Assembly (NCBI GenBank): GCA_037074705.1
Contig: CM073590.1
Coordinates: forward strand, 131,831,600-131,895,599
DNA length: 64,000 bases
Direction of reading: 5' to 3'
Source: Zhengitettix transpicula
Taxonomy: Eukaryota > Arthropoda > Insecta > Orthoptera > Tetrigidae
The notes under the pieces are model-generated. The model did no database searches. It was not told where the DNA came from and worked only from the letters and a program-made list of their open reading frames with translations. Below, one piece after another: positions 23,237-36,712 of the stretch; within the stretch, counting starts at the first letter, position 1, and every line of letters begins with the position of its first letter. Made by a program: the position numbers and the translations under genes.

Positions 23237-24242
23237 TGTAACGCGTGTATTTTGATTTTAATTTGCTTTGTCTTCGGAAGTGTTGTTTGCTGTAGTTTGG
23301 AGAATTCGAAATCGTAAATTGGCGGACGGATGCCAGGAGTTGTTTTCTGTGAAATGTTGGACGAGGTGTGCGTGGGTGTGGAGGAGATAAATATTTCCAT
23401 CCAAATACTTTTCGTGTCCTGTCTCGATTGTTGGCGTCAAAATGATTGAATTGTTGGCCATTGTTGACTACAGAACTGCAGCTTCGTTTTATAACTCTTG
23501 CAACAATGGAAGAATCAGTGAAACAATGACATTTTCGACCAAGTTTTCTAATAATGAAAAAAGTAAAAATAATGGGAGGCTAAAATGGAGGGAACTTGTA
23601 ATGTAATGTAATGTAATGAGTTGAAGTGTATTCACGATGTTTATGATCAAGATATGGGAAGCTTCTTAAAGTACGACGGCAGAGATTGGCAATATGGCGA
23701 ACTTTTGAATTTAACGGACCTGCACCGCTCGTAATAAAATGAGTCAGTCTGGTCGATGCGGTACTGACGGACAGTTGTTAGTGATGAACTCCGCTCATAG
23801 TGCAGTTGCATAATGAAAAAAGGTCACGAAGCACAAAAGCTGTGAGGAGCGAGAATTATGTGCCACGTCTTCCAGTACACAAGTGGGCAGCACGAAAACT
23901 TCGCAATAAAATCCCGGAGGCCGACGCCTTAGCCAGTGGTCAATCCCTGAGTTGACGCCATGCAGTGATCCTGACAAGGTCGTCGCTGCAGTTAACCCGT
24001 TCTGCCAGCTGATGATTCGGAGGAGTCAGTACGTTGGTTACGAGAGCTACAGCAGACGAACAGAACACAGAAATTGCAGTACGTATTTGATAACGGGCAG
24101 CTAATCTCTTCTACGTAATCCACAGGTGCCTGAGATAAGAGTTTTTCATGCTTAACTGAAATAAACTTATAAAAATTTCTTTAATGGTCAATAATTTTTA
24201 ATTTAACATTAAAAACCCAGCCCCAAAAATAATTTCTTTACA
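23237..24242 (+). mobile_element. Solo LTR, family D, with 4-bp target duplication
   Basis: Starts TGTAACGCGTGTATTTTGAT and ends AATAATTTCTTTACA. GTAT is repeated at 23233-23236 and 24243-24246. It is homologous to 12361-13125 at both ends but about 240 bp longer in the middle, including the GTAATGTAATGTAATG microsatellite near 23600 and a GC-rich insert (23640-23910) absent from the other copy. Confidence 0.85.
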
Positions 24243-25314
24243 GTATGGTTTTAATGAATTATAAAGTTTGGGGGAAATATTTAAGGGTATTTATTGACAA
24301 TTATTGATTTGAATTAAGGAAAATATATTACACTGATTCATACAAACGATATTGGGTTGGGATAGCCGGAGAAACAATCGCAACTTTTACTCTCAAGGTT
24401 TAACTATATACCCCTTGGATACCCCCGTAGGCAAGGATCCGCTACTCGTGTAAAATCAGATGCTTCTGCAGGGTCGCGGATAATCTTCCGAAAAACTGGC
24501 ATATATAATAAAATAATTAAAATTTCCGAGAAGATTGATTATCCGCGTTTCTTTAAGTCATTAATCTTTTACGAGCACACGTAATTACCTCTGCTACGTT
24601 TGCTGTCTCAACTTTTTTTCAGTTACAAAGCTGTAAAACACTGTCCGAATAATCTGAACTTTGATTTGTGTAGAAATTTCATACTGCAAACATAACGGCA
24701 TCCTCTGAGTTTTCGCATATTTTTTAAAGTCTTATAATATTCAACATATTAAATCCACTTTCTCCCGCGCCAGAGTTGTTACTGAACGTAACATTTACCA
24801 CCTATCTAATCGTCAATTTGTCAGTTTATTATTCAATAATCTTTTTCATTTACTGACCAAGTGAAAGCAGATATTGAGTTATGCATTTTCGATTGAGATT
24901 TTGACGCACATATCTACCGACCATTCATTGTTTAAAATTACTATAAACAACTGGGAATTATGTATATTGTAATGGATGTCTCTGTGTAGCAACAGTATCG
25001 GGTGGCCATTGTTCAAAATCAAAATATAACATAATATATATATAACATAATATATGCTTCCTTTTAATTTTCAAATCAATTAAAAGATCTTCAAATCAGA
25101 CATTGTTTAGTTGAAACAACAGTATCAGCACTTAAACCCCAATCTTCAAAAAAATTCGTAATTATTTTTATCTCAAAATTAAAAACAAAATCTCAAGTGG
25201 AATTTATATTTTTACATTTTAATAAATAATGAATAATTATATACTGTTTGTGTAAAAAAGTAAATATGTATTGTATATTTATTAAAGTAATTTTTGGGCG
25301 ATTGACTTTATGAG
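24243..25314. other. AT-rich stretch with an imperfect hairpin
   Basis: GCGGATAATCTTC near 24477 faces GAAGATTGATTATCCGC near 24530, an imperfect inverted repeat around an AT-rich loop. Nothing else recognised. Confidence 0.4.
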
Positions 25315-25632
25315 GGTTATCCGCATTTATGTCTCTCCCTATTAAAAGTACAGGAAGTGATGGAAATGGAGGATCATGAAAGGACCAAAGTAGCCAAGGA
25401 GTTTAAGGATCCTACCGAGCTCTTGTTACTTGTCCCACGCCATTTCGATAACGGGAGATGAGGGTTCGTGGTAGGGACGCAACTTACCCGATTCCATTCC
25501 ACCACGATCAGATTTGGGAGGCGGCTGGTCGACTGTTCCAAAGAGATCAAGGAACAACTCTTCCCAACGTCTACGGCCCTAGAACACACCCCTCTGAAAA
25601 CCAGTGTAGGTGTCACGGCTTATGGGAAACTT
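25315..25632 (-). mobile_element. Retroposon family E, diverged copy
   Basis: Minus-strand copy with recognisable GGCGTGGGACAAGTAAC, GTCGACCAGCCGCCTCCCA and GGTAGGATCCTTAAAC blocks but many substitutions and internal losses. It is older than its neighbour at 25907. Confidence 0.65.
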
Positions 25633-25906
25633 GATTTAAATTCTTTGAATGATCGTTTGTCAGTAAAAATGTCGGGACTATGAACAACCTCTCCATTCTC
25701 AGACTTAGAACTGTGCTATTTTTTTCCATTCTAAAAAATAAATAAATGTTTTGGGCTGTTGAAGGAAACGTATGCAGAGTGCGTCTACTCATTGGGATCC
25801 ATTTTTAAAGATGTCCATAAGAGGATAATAAACGAAATTTTTCTATTATTCTCGAGGCTATATTTCCAACCTATGTATATTTATAAAACAGAATGGATGT
25901 CCACTA

Positions 25907-26250
25907 TTCCTATTGGAATAGTCGGCCAGCTGCCTCCTAAATTGGTCAAGGCACAGCGAGGGGAAAGCTGCGACCCCACAGCTAACCCCTCTACCGCCAT
26001 CGGAAGGGCGTGGGACAAGTACCAAATGCCCGACCTACCTGACGCAGGTTTTTCTAGGGTTTTCTCTGCATCACAATTAGACGAATTGCCGGGTAGGATC
26101 GTTAAAATATAGCCCGGGGGCCCTAGTTAACCCCTTGGCTACCTTCCTCTACCCTTCGACATCCTTCCTTTCAAATCCCTTCCTATGCTATTAAACGGGA
26201 ATTGCCACCATGTGGATTACCCTCAAGTAGCCTGTTACCCTAAAAAAATT
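25907..26250 (+). mobile_element. Retroposon family E copy with open central frame
   Basis: Runs from TTCCTATTGGAATAGTCGGC to CCTGTTACCCTAAAAAAATT. The frame IGIVGQLPPKLVKAQRGE, then GRAWDKYQMPDLPDAGFSRV, then ELPGRIVKI is uninterrupted and matches the frame in the minus copies at 10768 and 18563. It is 5' truncated relative to the longest copy. Confidence 0.78.
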
Positions 26251-26329
26251 GGCTTGGGAAAAAAAGAACTTCACGATAGTTGATTTACTGGTGATTGTAC
26301 TTGGTCAATGATTGTTATTAATGCAGGAA

Positions 26330-26640
26330 ATGACTTTATTGAGGGATCCCGTGAGCGATATTATCACACCTGTCCGAGACGCAGTGAAATTGTCGGTTTG
26401 CAGTTCCTCGGTTTCTCAAACACTACGGAAGCAGTACATTAGAAGCTCGCGGATGTGTGAAAACGGACATGATTTGCCGGGGGACTCTCGCTTTCCTGAA
26501 ATGCGATCCGAATAGTAGCCGTGACCTCACAGGCACGGTATAATGAGTGGGCACCTTACGAAACGTCCGCGTTCTCGCTTTCTCCGGACGCAGTGCGTGT
26601 CCGCCTGACCGGTTCCTGGCCTTTCTCCAACACAGAAATG
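26330..26640. other. CpG-rich patch
   Basis: Locally GC- and CpG-rich (many TCG, CGG and GCG steps) in an AT-rich setting. 67- and 92-codon frames on opposite strands overlap, and neither is recognisable. It could be an old promoter/exon, an ancient GC-rich repeat, or chance. Confidence 0.3.
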
Positions 26641-29600
26641 CACTCCGACACCTGACAGCCAAACACAAATTATCAATCACGAATATTGCCATGTAATGCA
26701 ATTTAAAAACATATTCTGCAGTCGCAGTTATTAATTTCTTTACTTTCGTGTTATAGTTTTGAAGTTTACAAATTCATATTCATCCATTTTTGTCATTATC
26801 ATTATAGTAACATCATACAGATACAATCAATAAAATAGTATCTTCCTCTATAAAACAAGTCATAACATGCAGATAATTTCATAACGGAAAGATGTGAACG
26901 TAATTCTCTTTTGTTTTTTAAATCATTATATTACATGACTATATCCAGTCTGTTCTACAAATTAACATTATTTGGACTACCTCATTCCAGTCCTATCCAA
27001 CGGGCGTCCCATGGGAAAGTTAAGATATATATTTATTTATTCACAGAATATGGCTAATTTTTGTACCAATTACAATAATTAGCTTCTTTCACATTGATTT
27101 TAAACAGCAACTTCAGATAACCATAATTTGAGATAACTATATTATCTATTATATATTTATTATTTTAAAATTGAAATATTTAAGTCTGTTTTGAGAATTA
27201 ATACTAAGAAAAGTAGCCAAATACGGACAAAATAAGTGATTCTATAAATGCCACTCATCGTTTGTGGAAACCTTGTTCCTTTATTCAGGTGCTAAGTAAA
27301 CTAAAAAACATAAGAGCTGGGAGCGACACAACTGCACAATTCAGTTGGAAAAACTCCTCAAGATAGAAACAAAGTTTTTAGAAACATCATCACTTCTTTT
27401 GTCTGTGTTTGGCTATTTTTCTTATTATTATTTCTTATTTTATTTTATTGATTTCTAGCTAAATACCTGCTCTTTCTCTGAATTTTAGTATTGGACCTAC
27501 TTTATTAATTTCTATAGGAAATTAATTATACAAGGAAAGACGGCTGTAAAGTATTGATTTTAATTCTAATATATACTGGATACCATACAACCATCTGAGT
27601 TGTCAATAATTAAATCACTTATGGTGAGTAGATGAGGTTGGCATATTCGATAGAAAAGCTAAGAACCATGGGAGGTGGCGCCATGTGTCCCGTAGTTGGG
27701 AGTGTTGATAAACGATCCGGCTATCCTGATTCGCGTTTATCTCAAATTATGCAGGAAAATTCTGGAATGGAAGGGCAAGGTCATTTCCTTCATATTTTCC
27801 AAGAAGCTATTGATTCAGGAGAATCGGCTCACTGCCCAAGATCCACTCGAAATTAACCATTTATACGTGGAGCAAACATCAATTTGACAATATGTATAAC
27901 TTAAGGTGAATACAAGTAAGTAGTTTGCGAATGAATGGTACCTTACTGATATTTATATAGAATTATGACGAATGGGAATGTGACGGAAAATTGCTTAATT
28001 GCGTCCATATACCAATATTTTCAAATAAATCATAAGAATCCACGTTGAACAATACCAGAAGATCGCGAGAGATGGGGTGAGGTGTCAATTTCAATCCTAG
28101 TGGAAGGTTTCAAAAATTTTAATTTACAGTGAGCTGGCCATAGATGAATACGAACCCACATAATTCGTAGCGCCAAAGATAAAGTCCGTCGAACATGTAG
28201 TATAGTCGGAATAGGTAAGAAATAATATTTAAGGAAAAATATTCACGACAAATATTCAACAGAAATTTCATTATTCTTCCAGAATTATAGCTTTTTTAGA
28301 CCGTACCATGTAAAGTAAGTATATATTGTTAATGACATTGTTCAATTTAATGTCAGCTTTTACTGTGATTAGAATTTCTTGCAACTGACTCAATACCTCA
28401 CATAAGTAACTCTATTTAAACAAAGCTTCATTGTTCCAGTTCAAGTAACGTGGTAAAGGTTCGTCATTGAAAATACATCTTTCAATCCGTCGTCGGATGC
28501 AGCTGTCGTGCATTTCGGATTACGTATTATTAGGCAGAGGTGAAAGTGTGGCCCAAATGAGGCCTTTCGGAATCCTCATAAAACCTTGTAACCGGATATC
28601 ATTAACATAATTAATTTTAAAAAATACAGAAATATTATGTTTTATTCGGTCGGTTACTAACAGAGCACCCTATTATATACATATATAAAATCAATAAATA
28701 TACATAAATATATAAAATCAATACTCTAAAGTATAAATGTTTGATAGAATCTTATAAAAAAAACTTAAGATCTCCATGTCGATAAAATCATCAGCTTCGA
28801 TCTAAGTCAATTTCACGTTTCACAGTGTTAATTCAAGTGAAATTCGAAAGAGTGCCTGATCCTTGTAAAACTGGCTTTCCCTTAACTCTCTACAACTCTT
28901 GTCACAAGCCGTAACACGTGGGTATTTATCAAACTGGTAAATAATGGGTTGAATTTTAACAATGTGGAAAGCTCAGCAAAGCAGAACGCCACGCAATTCT
29001 GTAAGACAAACTTAATTTTCTAAGAAACATAGAAATCATTGTTCTTAGAAAGAGAAAACTGTTCGATGTACAAGGTTTTTTCCCCGTTGAGTAGTGCGTA
29101 AAAAATTGTTCTCGGGTTGTCGGATTCCCCAACTGGCGGTGCCAGCAATTTAAGCATAACCTTACCATATCACAAACTCAATGGAAAACCCGAAAATATT
29201 TTGTACGAGAAAAACTACATTTTAACGATCCGGATCCGTTGATCTTCTGAAGTTATATAAAAGGTGAATAACGACACTGTTCGGACAGGGCGGAAGACTT
29301 TAAAAAAAATGTCGCCCTCTCACCATTATTTATTTATTCCGAGACTACTGCGTATTATAAGAATTCATTTCCAACAAGACAATTAACATATTAGTAGGCC
29401 TAATCATACATTATACCTGGAGAAGAATTTTAACAAATTACAAATAATATTGCAAAAATGACAACTATAAGATAGAGGTTAATGTTACAGTTTATTTAAT
29501 ATTCTTTTTAAAGAATTATAGCTAGAATTAAAATATTAGTCATATAGTTTGCTGCTCTCATACCTCTACTTAAATAATCGATTAATAATTATATATTTTA

Positions 29601-31040
29601 TAGCTAACATTAAAAGTAGTGTAGAAGCTCTGACTAGACGGACTGGAATTTTGAACTGTATCAACAAATGAGGCTAATTAGCAATTCAAAAAATAGCCCA
29701 TCATTAGTTTTCTACGGGTATTGAAAGACGGAAACTTTAACAAATGACATATTCTCTTAGTGTATGTGGGGTTCGCCTTTTATTTTATACCAACAGGAGG
29801 AACTTATTTTCCAATTTTTTCAACAGTATAAATAGAATTCTTACAACACGGTTTCCAAACTATACTAATACAGTACGGATAAAGACACAAAGCAAAGATT
29901 TGAGCGTATTGACATCCCTTAAGTCTTAGATATTTCTCTTAAGTTGGTGGAACTTGCTACTTCTATTAGCCGACTATCTTTTGGTACTACTTTATTCATA
30001 CGAGAATCGAAACTGACATTAAAGAACACCATTAACGTCTGTAAGACAGTAACACAATAACTTAACAACGCGTATAACAGCCAACAAGAGAAATTAATTT
30101 TGAAAACATATAATTTGAAAGTAAGTAGACGTTTCGATAAACTGTTGGGTCGTTAATTTTCGTGGTGAATACTAACTAAACGAATAAAAACTGTTTTCGA
30201 GAAATAGGCTAATAAATACTTTTCGAGGATAGATTAAAAGAATCTTTAACGAATTTACACTAAACTCATGGTAATTTAATTGATTGAGGCATTTACTACA
30301 CGATTCACGGTTACGCTGTCAAGAATGGCTGATAAGTCGGCACCGTTACATCAACACAGTCTCTCCTACGCGCTCAAGGAAAGCCATAGTCAAATACATG
30401 TTACGGTACAGGGCACACTTGCCCATTAAGTTAGAACATTGAGATGGACTTTCACAGGTGTAATTCCCATAGTTTCTCACAAAAAAAGGGGAAATGCATG
30501 TTACTTTGATATATACCGTCTAGTGAAGGTGTAAATACCAGTTATATAATATAAGGAAAATTATGGGCAACAGGATACCTCGTAATTTTATTTCTTTTAT
30601 GTTTACCGCCGCATTTTATTATTTTGTTTGTTGAGCTTAAATTAGCTTATGAGGTAGTCGTGGAGAATTCCTTTAAACAGAATGCATTTTTAGTTTTAAA
30701 AATTAAAATATTTATACTTTATGTAGGTAGCCTAAATATCTCTTGTCTTTTAAATAAAGTTTACGACTATATTTACATATATTATTATAATGATACAATT
30801 TTATAGCAGAAATATTTCAATGAATTAAATTATCGTAAAACTTATGAACTGCCTGAAAGAACGTAAAGTGTTCTGGCAACCAGATTAATACATCGACAGT
30901 TTGTAAAACCAAGTGGTTTGTAATGCATTATTACCGCCATGTACATTTCAATAAACTTAAGCTTCGCTGTAAAGCGTCAAAACGCCCATGTAAATTCATA
31001 TTTAATTTTATTTTGTAACATAGTTATATTAATTACTATC
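26641..31040. other. Long stretch without recognised genes
   Basis: AT-rich throughout. Small frames at 27632-27887 and 28956-29168 (minus) have no similarity I can name. A short duplicated ATATATAAAATCAATA phrase lies at 28680-28725. Confidence 0.35.
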
Positions 31041-31456
31041 TGGGTGACCGACGTTGCCCGGGTTGTCATAATTAAATTTAGCGACATCCATAAATCTGGA
31101 TTCGACTCCAATCTGGATTGTTATAGGGTTATTTTTTTGTAATGCCCCTCCACGCCTACCCGTAAGGGTGCTCACCTCCAATACAAAAATGGGTTGAAAT
31201 TATACACAAGCAACATCGAGAGAAACATTATCAATTTATTAGACGCAAAAAATCGGCCGCTTTAGCAGGTTTGAAAATTTCAAACCCCGTTTCCCGTGCT
31301 CCTGGGAGTGTTGCACGTATCTCACCCCCACCGTGTTTGCTTCCGGTTCGAAATTTGGTCACATTTGTTCCACGGGTGTAGATATGTATGCGGAACATAC
31401 ACACACACACAACACACAGTTAAATTTGATTCATTATATATAAATATATAATCAAC
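31041..31456 (-). mobile_element. Dispersed repeat family B, copy 1
   Basis: Matches 31910-32229 over about 300 bp, and its left 100 bp (GTTGCCCGGGTTGTCATAA, AGCGACATCCATAA) matches 52661-52760. The minus strand reads FEIFKPAKAADFLRLIN in both copies 1 and 2, suggesting descent from a coding region of a non-LTR element. A short CA repeat lies at its right side. Confidence 0.65.
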
Positions 31457-31909
31457 AGGTCAATAACTTGTAATATGCATCCCTTCTGTTTATTTAGTTG
31501 TAGCTATTACTAGAAAATTTTATTCTCTTAAGTTTGTTATTTCTGACCATTATTTAGTCGTAAGACGTTTGACTGTTAAAAATCCAGCAAGTCTTTTCAA
31601 CAATTATATCTGCTTAGAAGGACAACGCAATTAATGAAATATACTTTACTAAGTGGCTCCACATTACCGTTGAAATATGGCTTGTACATTTGTGATCGAG
31701 TGCTACAGCACATAAAAAAAAAATTCTCAAAATCACAAACAAACACACACAAAGTCTATTATATTTATTAGATAGATTAACTCATTGCCCTGTGTTATCC
31801 CAATTTGATTATACAGGGAAATGAATTAATTAGTGTGGGCCAATTTGATTATTTTTTAATTAAATTTCTCTCACTCAACTACATACCGTTACTTTATTGT
31901 TATCAGGAG

Positions 31910-32229
31910 TGTAATGTCCCTCCACGCCTACCCGTAAGGGTACTCGCCTCCAATACAGAAATGGGTTGAAATTATACACAAGTATCATCGTGAGAAACAT
32001 TATCAATTTATTAGACGCAAGAAATCGGCCGCTTTAGCAGGTTTGAAAATTTCAAACCTCGTTTCCCATGCCCCTGAGAGTGTTGCACGTGTCTTACCCC
32101 CACCGTGTTTGTTTCCGGTCCGAAATTTTGTCACATTTGTTCCACGGGTGTAGATATGTATGCGGAACACACACACACACACAAACACACAGTTAAATTT
32201 TATTTATTATATATAAATATGTAATCAAT
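31910..32229 (-). mobile_element. Dispersed repeat family B, copy 2
   Basis: Same block as copy 1 in the same orientation, about 870 bp downstream. It shares CCTCCACGCCTACCCGTAAG, AATCGGCCGCTTTAGCAGGT, GTTCCACGGGTGTAGATATG and the CA repeat. It lacks the left 100 bp. The open minus-strand frame continues to a CVCVFRIHIYTRGTNVTKFR stretch. Confidence 0.65.
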
Positions 32230-35200
32230 GTGAGCTACAAATAAAACAATGGTAATACGGGACATTTTGACCATTTTAAACTCTTCTCATTTTCGCTCTC
32301 CATGTTTATGGAAGCTGATCTTCATGTAAACTGTAGTGCTGTAACTAAATCGACGCCAATACTTTGAATTCTAAACCAGTCTCGAACATTAAGGCCATAT
32401 TATTAATTTTCTATTTCCGCCTCGTGCGGAATCCAATTAGGGTTAATATTAAACTTCAATAATCAAGCCCCAATAACGACTATTTTGGTAATTTAATATT
32501 TAACACCATCTCACCAGCAACCCTATCAACTCGGCCTTAATATCATGACCATCAATGTCCATCTCAGCAACTTCAAAAAGTATAGATAGTTGTATTTATT
32601 TTTCACTCCAAGTCATGTTACTTTCCATTACAATAGAGACTGAACCGTGACTTAAACCAGCACTGGGAGTATCATTTCTCATCTCAGAGACCCCAAAATG
32701 ATTAATTTTACACACCAATCTCGAGAATTTTGGTTATTATTTAAATAGTTTTTTCAGACGCAGCTACATATCGTCGAGTGCTGAACACTTTATTGTTATC
32801 GCGAGTATATTTTCTATTAATCTCTTTTCATGTCAACTTTTTAAAGGCCTAAAGCTCCCTTAAAGGTCACGATGTAAAAGTCAAAATTATAATATATTGT
32901 GTCTACTCCAGAGCCGTTGAACATTTTATAATATTAAGAATTATGTAGTAAAAGTACAATTGTCAAAGGTTAAAGTTATAAGAATAAAGAATGAAACATA
33001 ACAGTCATTTCAGTCCAAATTTGGTTGATATCAGTAAAATAATTTTTTATTCAACAGTACAAACATTGCTTTAAAACAGAGATAGTAACACTGGTATGTT
33101 TGGAGATTTTTCGTTACTTGCATGTCTTGGAGGAATTCTAACAAAATTAAACGTCTGCTTCTCTTTCTTTTGAACCTAAAATAAAAAATTTCATACATAT
33201 TTGAAAAAGATTCATAATTAATATCTACGAAGAAATTATACTGTATTAATATTACTGTTTATTTGACTGCCAGTTATTATTCAACTGATACAGGTGCATT
33301 CATAGGTTGTTTGAAAGCTATTTAAGAGTTGTTTTCATCTGAATGAAATAGCAGCCAAGGCCGCTTTCATCTTTTCTTTGTCATTGCATATAAATTGTTA
33401 AGGATGTATTGTTTGCTAAGTTCAAGGCCACTGTGTTCCTCCCTTTTGTTCAAGGATTCACAACTAATATTACACAATCTGTTCATTACGTAATCCAATG
33501 ATTTTGCAAAGTCACCTAATGGCATAAAGTGATTATTTATTAAGTGCCCAGAACCATGATAAATCGAGGAGGGCAATTCCAATGATTTATATTTGAATTC
33601 TGCTGGGTTGTACATTGAAAACTAAACCTTCCTCTCAGATTGAACAATAAAATTACGTGATATATGAATATTTTTAAGCAAAATACAATATAGTTTGAGT
33701 GTGTTGTGTTTTGTGGAGTGACAACTTGATAAATTCATTGGCGAGCAGGTAACTAAATGCTGAAGCGAAGTGCGTTTTCGAACGTTTATATAAAATGGAA
33801 AGCTGTTTTATGTCTTGCTAGTACAATGAAAAGTGAATGGAGACTACGACGTAATAGAAATTGCTTGTAAGAAGTTATATATTGAAGGGAGGACCAATTT
33901 TGAAGATATTCTCAACAGCATTGTCGAAAATGGAAAAATGTGGTATCAATACGTCTAGAGACAGAAAAATCACAGCCCGACTTTTGGAGAAGTCCTTGAG
34001 AAAATTATCAGATTAATAAAATCGTTAGGAACATCTTTGAATTTGAGGAGGCCTTATTGACTGCATGCATTTATCGTATCTGTATCACTGTTGTTGATAA
34101 TGTAACGAGACTGTCGAACGAAACTTCTGATGATTTATAAATACGAGATATGCTGAATCTGAAAGTAAAATAATTTTGATATAATTACAGAAACAGACGT
34201 ACAAATATATTGTAACTTCTAAAATAATCTGATTTTTAAAATAATTAGAATAACATAACAAACGAAGACGTGGCATAAGGATATGGAACAATTAATCAGA
34301 ATATAATATTACGCTTCAAGAATAAGATAGGCTGCTTTTTAGATTAATCCAATAGCCATCAATTACTACAAAATACCTGCCTGATTCAGTTAAAAGCTTC
34401 ATGGAAAAATTCTATCACTTGGTAATTATAAAAAAGTGTAGAATTAATGAATGCTAAGATGTTAAACACATTTGAAAGCAAAAGTAAGTGATCTGATTTA
34501 TTAACACAAATGTACATAAGCCTAACGTATAAAAGCTCAACAGTTTTAATACTTGGCAAATATCTAAAGCAGTAGTAATTATTTTTTGCTTAATTATAAG
34601 AACTTTCTTAATAATTTTGTTTTAACAATACGAATTTTTGCTTCGATACGAAGACTTTAAACTGCTAGTTTTGCGGCTCAATCGCTCCCGCTAACGCAGC
34701 CAGCTGACTGTGCTTGAAGATGCTGAGCTGAGGACTTCTATTTGAAATGACAAATGTGCATGTGAATTGCTCTGTTTCACCTACCTACATCACCCGTAAA
34801 CCTCAGCAAACTGCCGCTTTTTGATGCTACCGAGAAAACAGCTCGTAGAAGCAGAACCGTGCCGTACAATGAGGCTCTCGAATTAGGCGGAAGAAGCAAC
34901 GAAATCAAAATAAATGTGAACCATCCAGTAAATAATAATCTTATTTTAAATGATCACAATCAAAGGTTATTTTAAAGAAAAAAACATTTAAGGGGCATGA
35001 TAGTGCGAAGATATATCGCACGACCCTGCATACAATTCTGCAATCGTGCGTGGATTGTTCCAAAAATGAACTTTATTTAAAATATTCACGAAGTAAAAAT
35101 AATGAATTTCATGTTAGAAATGCGGGTCAATTTGGTGATAAAAGATTCCGCTTTTTAAAAATTAGACACTATTGGAGAAATGTAGCATATTACGTGTCGT

Positions 35201-36648
35201 GTCGGAGTTTTGGTAACATTATCGCTGTTGTATTATTATTTTACATAGTTATTTTCGTAAAAAATTGTTTCTTGTGGTGGTGTAACACAAACTTCGGAAA
35301 CACACGATCTGAAAAATACTACATCCTTTACTTTTAAAGTTTATTATTTGTGATGATGTAATAGTTTCTTTTTACTTCAAATTTTTCTGTATCAGCCTAA
35401 GATAATTAATTACACGAATTTATTCCCGGAAAATCGAAAGCTATATTTAATTCTACTGACTCCATTTAAATGAAATTGGTGTGTTAACAAATTTACTCCT
35501 ATAATCAAACGTTATGCCTATACTCGTAATCTATTGAAATGCTGAAAGTGACTTGTTTCCTCTATTGAGAAACAACCGAACGGTAAGAAATGGTTAAGCA
35601 AAATACTTTCTTGTTCTATATTTATTTTTCCTTTCTGGAGTATCATCCAAAATACAACGGAAGAGGTCCGTGAGCAGGCAACCGTGCACTGTTATTATGC
35701 GTAGAAAGCTTGTGCTGGACCTGCAGGGAAAGCGTAGGCCCTTGCGAATTTGGGAATGGGCTTAATGAAAGAGCTTAAAAGACCTCAATTATGCCTCCGG
35801 TTGAGTTGGCATTTTTTTCGCTTCCTCGTGCTCAAGCAGTTAGAATATTATTTACCATTTTAAGAAACAATCTGACAATGTAACCTAATATGTCGTCATT
35901 CAGCCGAAGTTTTGTTCAAACATGGAAGTAAATACCTAATGAGCTCAAGTATATGAGTGTAGAGTAATATTAATTTCGTTATAGGTAGGTTCATGTCTTT
36001 GAATATTGCGCAAAGTTTAGCGTCAACTTCTAATTCCCAATATTTCTGCGAAACCAAATAGAATTTGTTACCTTATGTTTTATCCTATCAGAAACTTTTA
36101 GTAGTGACATCCAGACTTGGCAAAGCAACTTATTTTTCGCCTACACTTCAAAATTGTATTTATGAAACTCAGTTCCGTTCTCCCTTTCTCAATAACCAAA
36201 ATAATTTGTTCACTTCCGTTTCAAATTATGTAAAACTACTCGGAAATATTTACCTTCCTGACGTTCTATAAAATTCTGGAAATTTCCTTTTTCGTATATA
36301 TTATATTTTTGAGTTAATTTTCATCATCCAGTCTAGAGGTATCATCAATACATTACCGACTACCGTATTCCAGCATATATCATTCAATCGTTAGTAAATA
36401 ATTTAACCTGATAATTTCATCCGTCACGTCAGAAGTGGTTTATGGGGAATCTAAAACTTCTGAACTTATCATAAGTGTAAGACTTCAGTTTAAAAGAAGA
36501 CAGTTACATTTGAATAGGCAGTAGTCCAGCCCATTTTCTCTCAAATTCACTAACAGTACATATTGAAGTGAAATGCATGAAATTTTCAAGTATATTATCA
36601 CTGTAATGTTGTAGGAAAAGAAGTTAACGGTCATATAATTTTATGTAA
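32230..36648. other. Long stretch without recognised genes
   Basis: AT-rich. Frames at 33367-33615 (minus, 82 codons) and 35050-35337 (+, 95 codons, one hydrophobic segment) are unrecognised and have no supporting signals. GC-richer patches at 34660-34880 and 35650-35810 are unexplained. Confidence 0.35.
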
Positions 36649-36712
36649 TTTAGAGGGAATAGATATTGAGCGCTTCAAAATGATTTTTTAAAATATATCT
36701 ATTCCCTCTAAA
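36649..36712. repeat. Perfect 18-bp inverted repeat (hairpin)
   Basis: TTTAGAGGGAATAGATAT (36649-36666) and its exact reverse complement (36695-36712) enclose 28 bases. It may be the relic of a very small fold-back element. Confidence 0.75.

Noticed and set aside
26423..26701. 92-codon minus frame in the CpG-rich patch
   Set aside because: A long frame is expected from GC-rich composition; no similarity, and the overlapping + frame is equally open.
35050..35337. 95-codon frame as a gene
   Set aside because: Longest free frame in its region but compositionally like AT-rich chance sequence; no recognisable motif.
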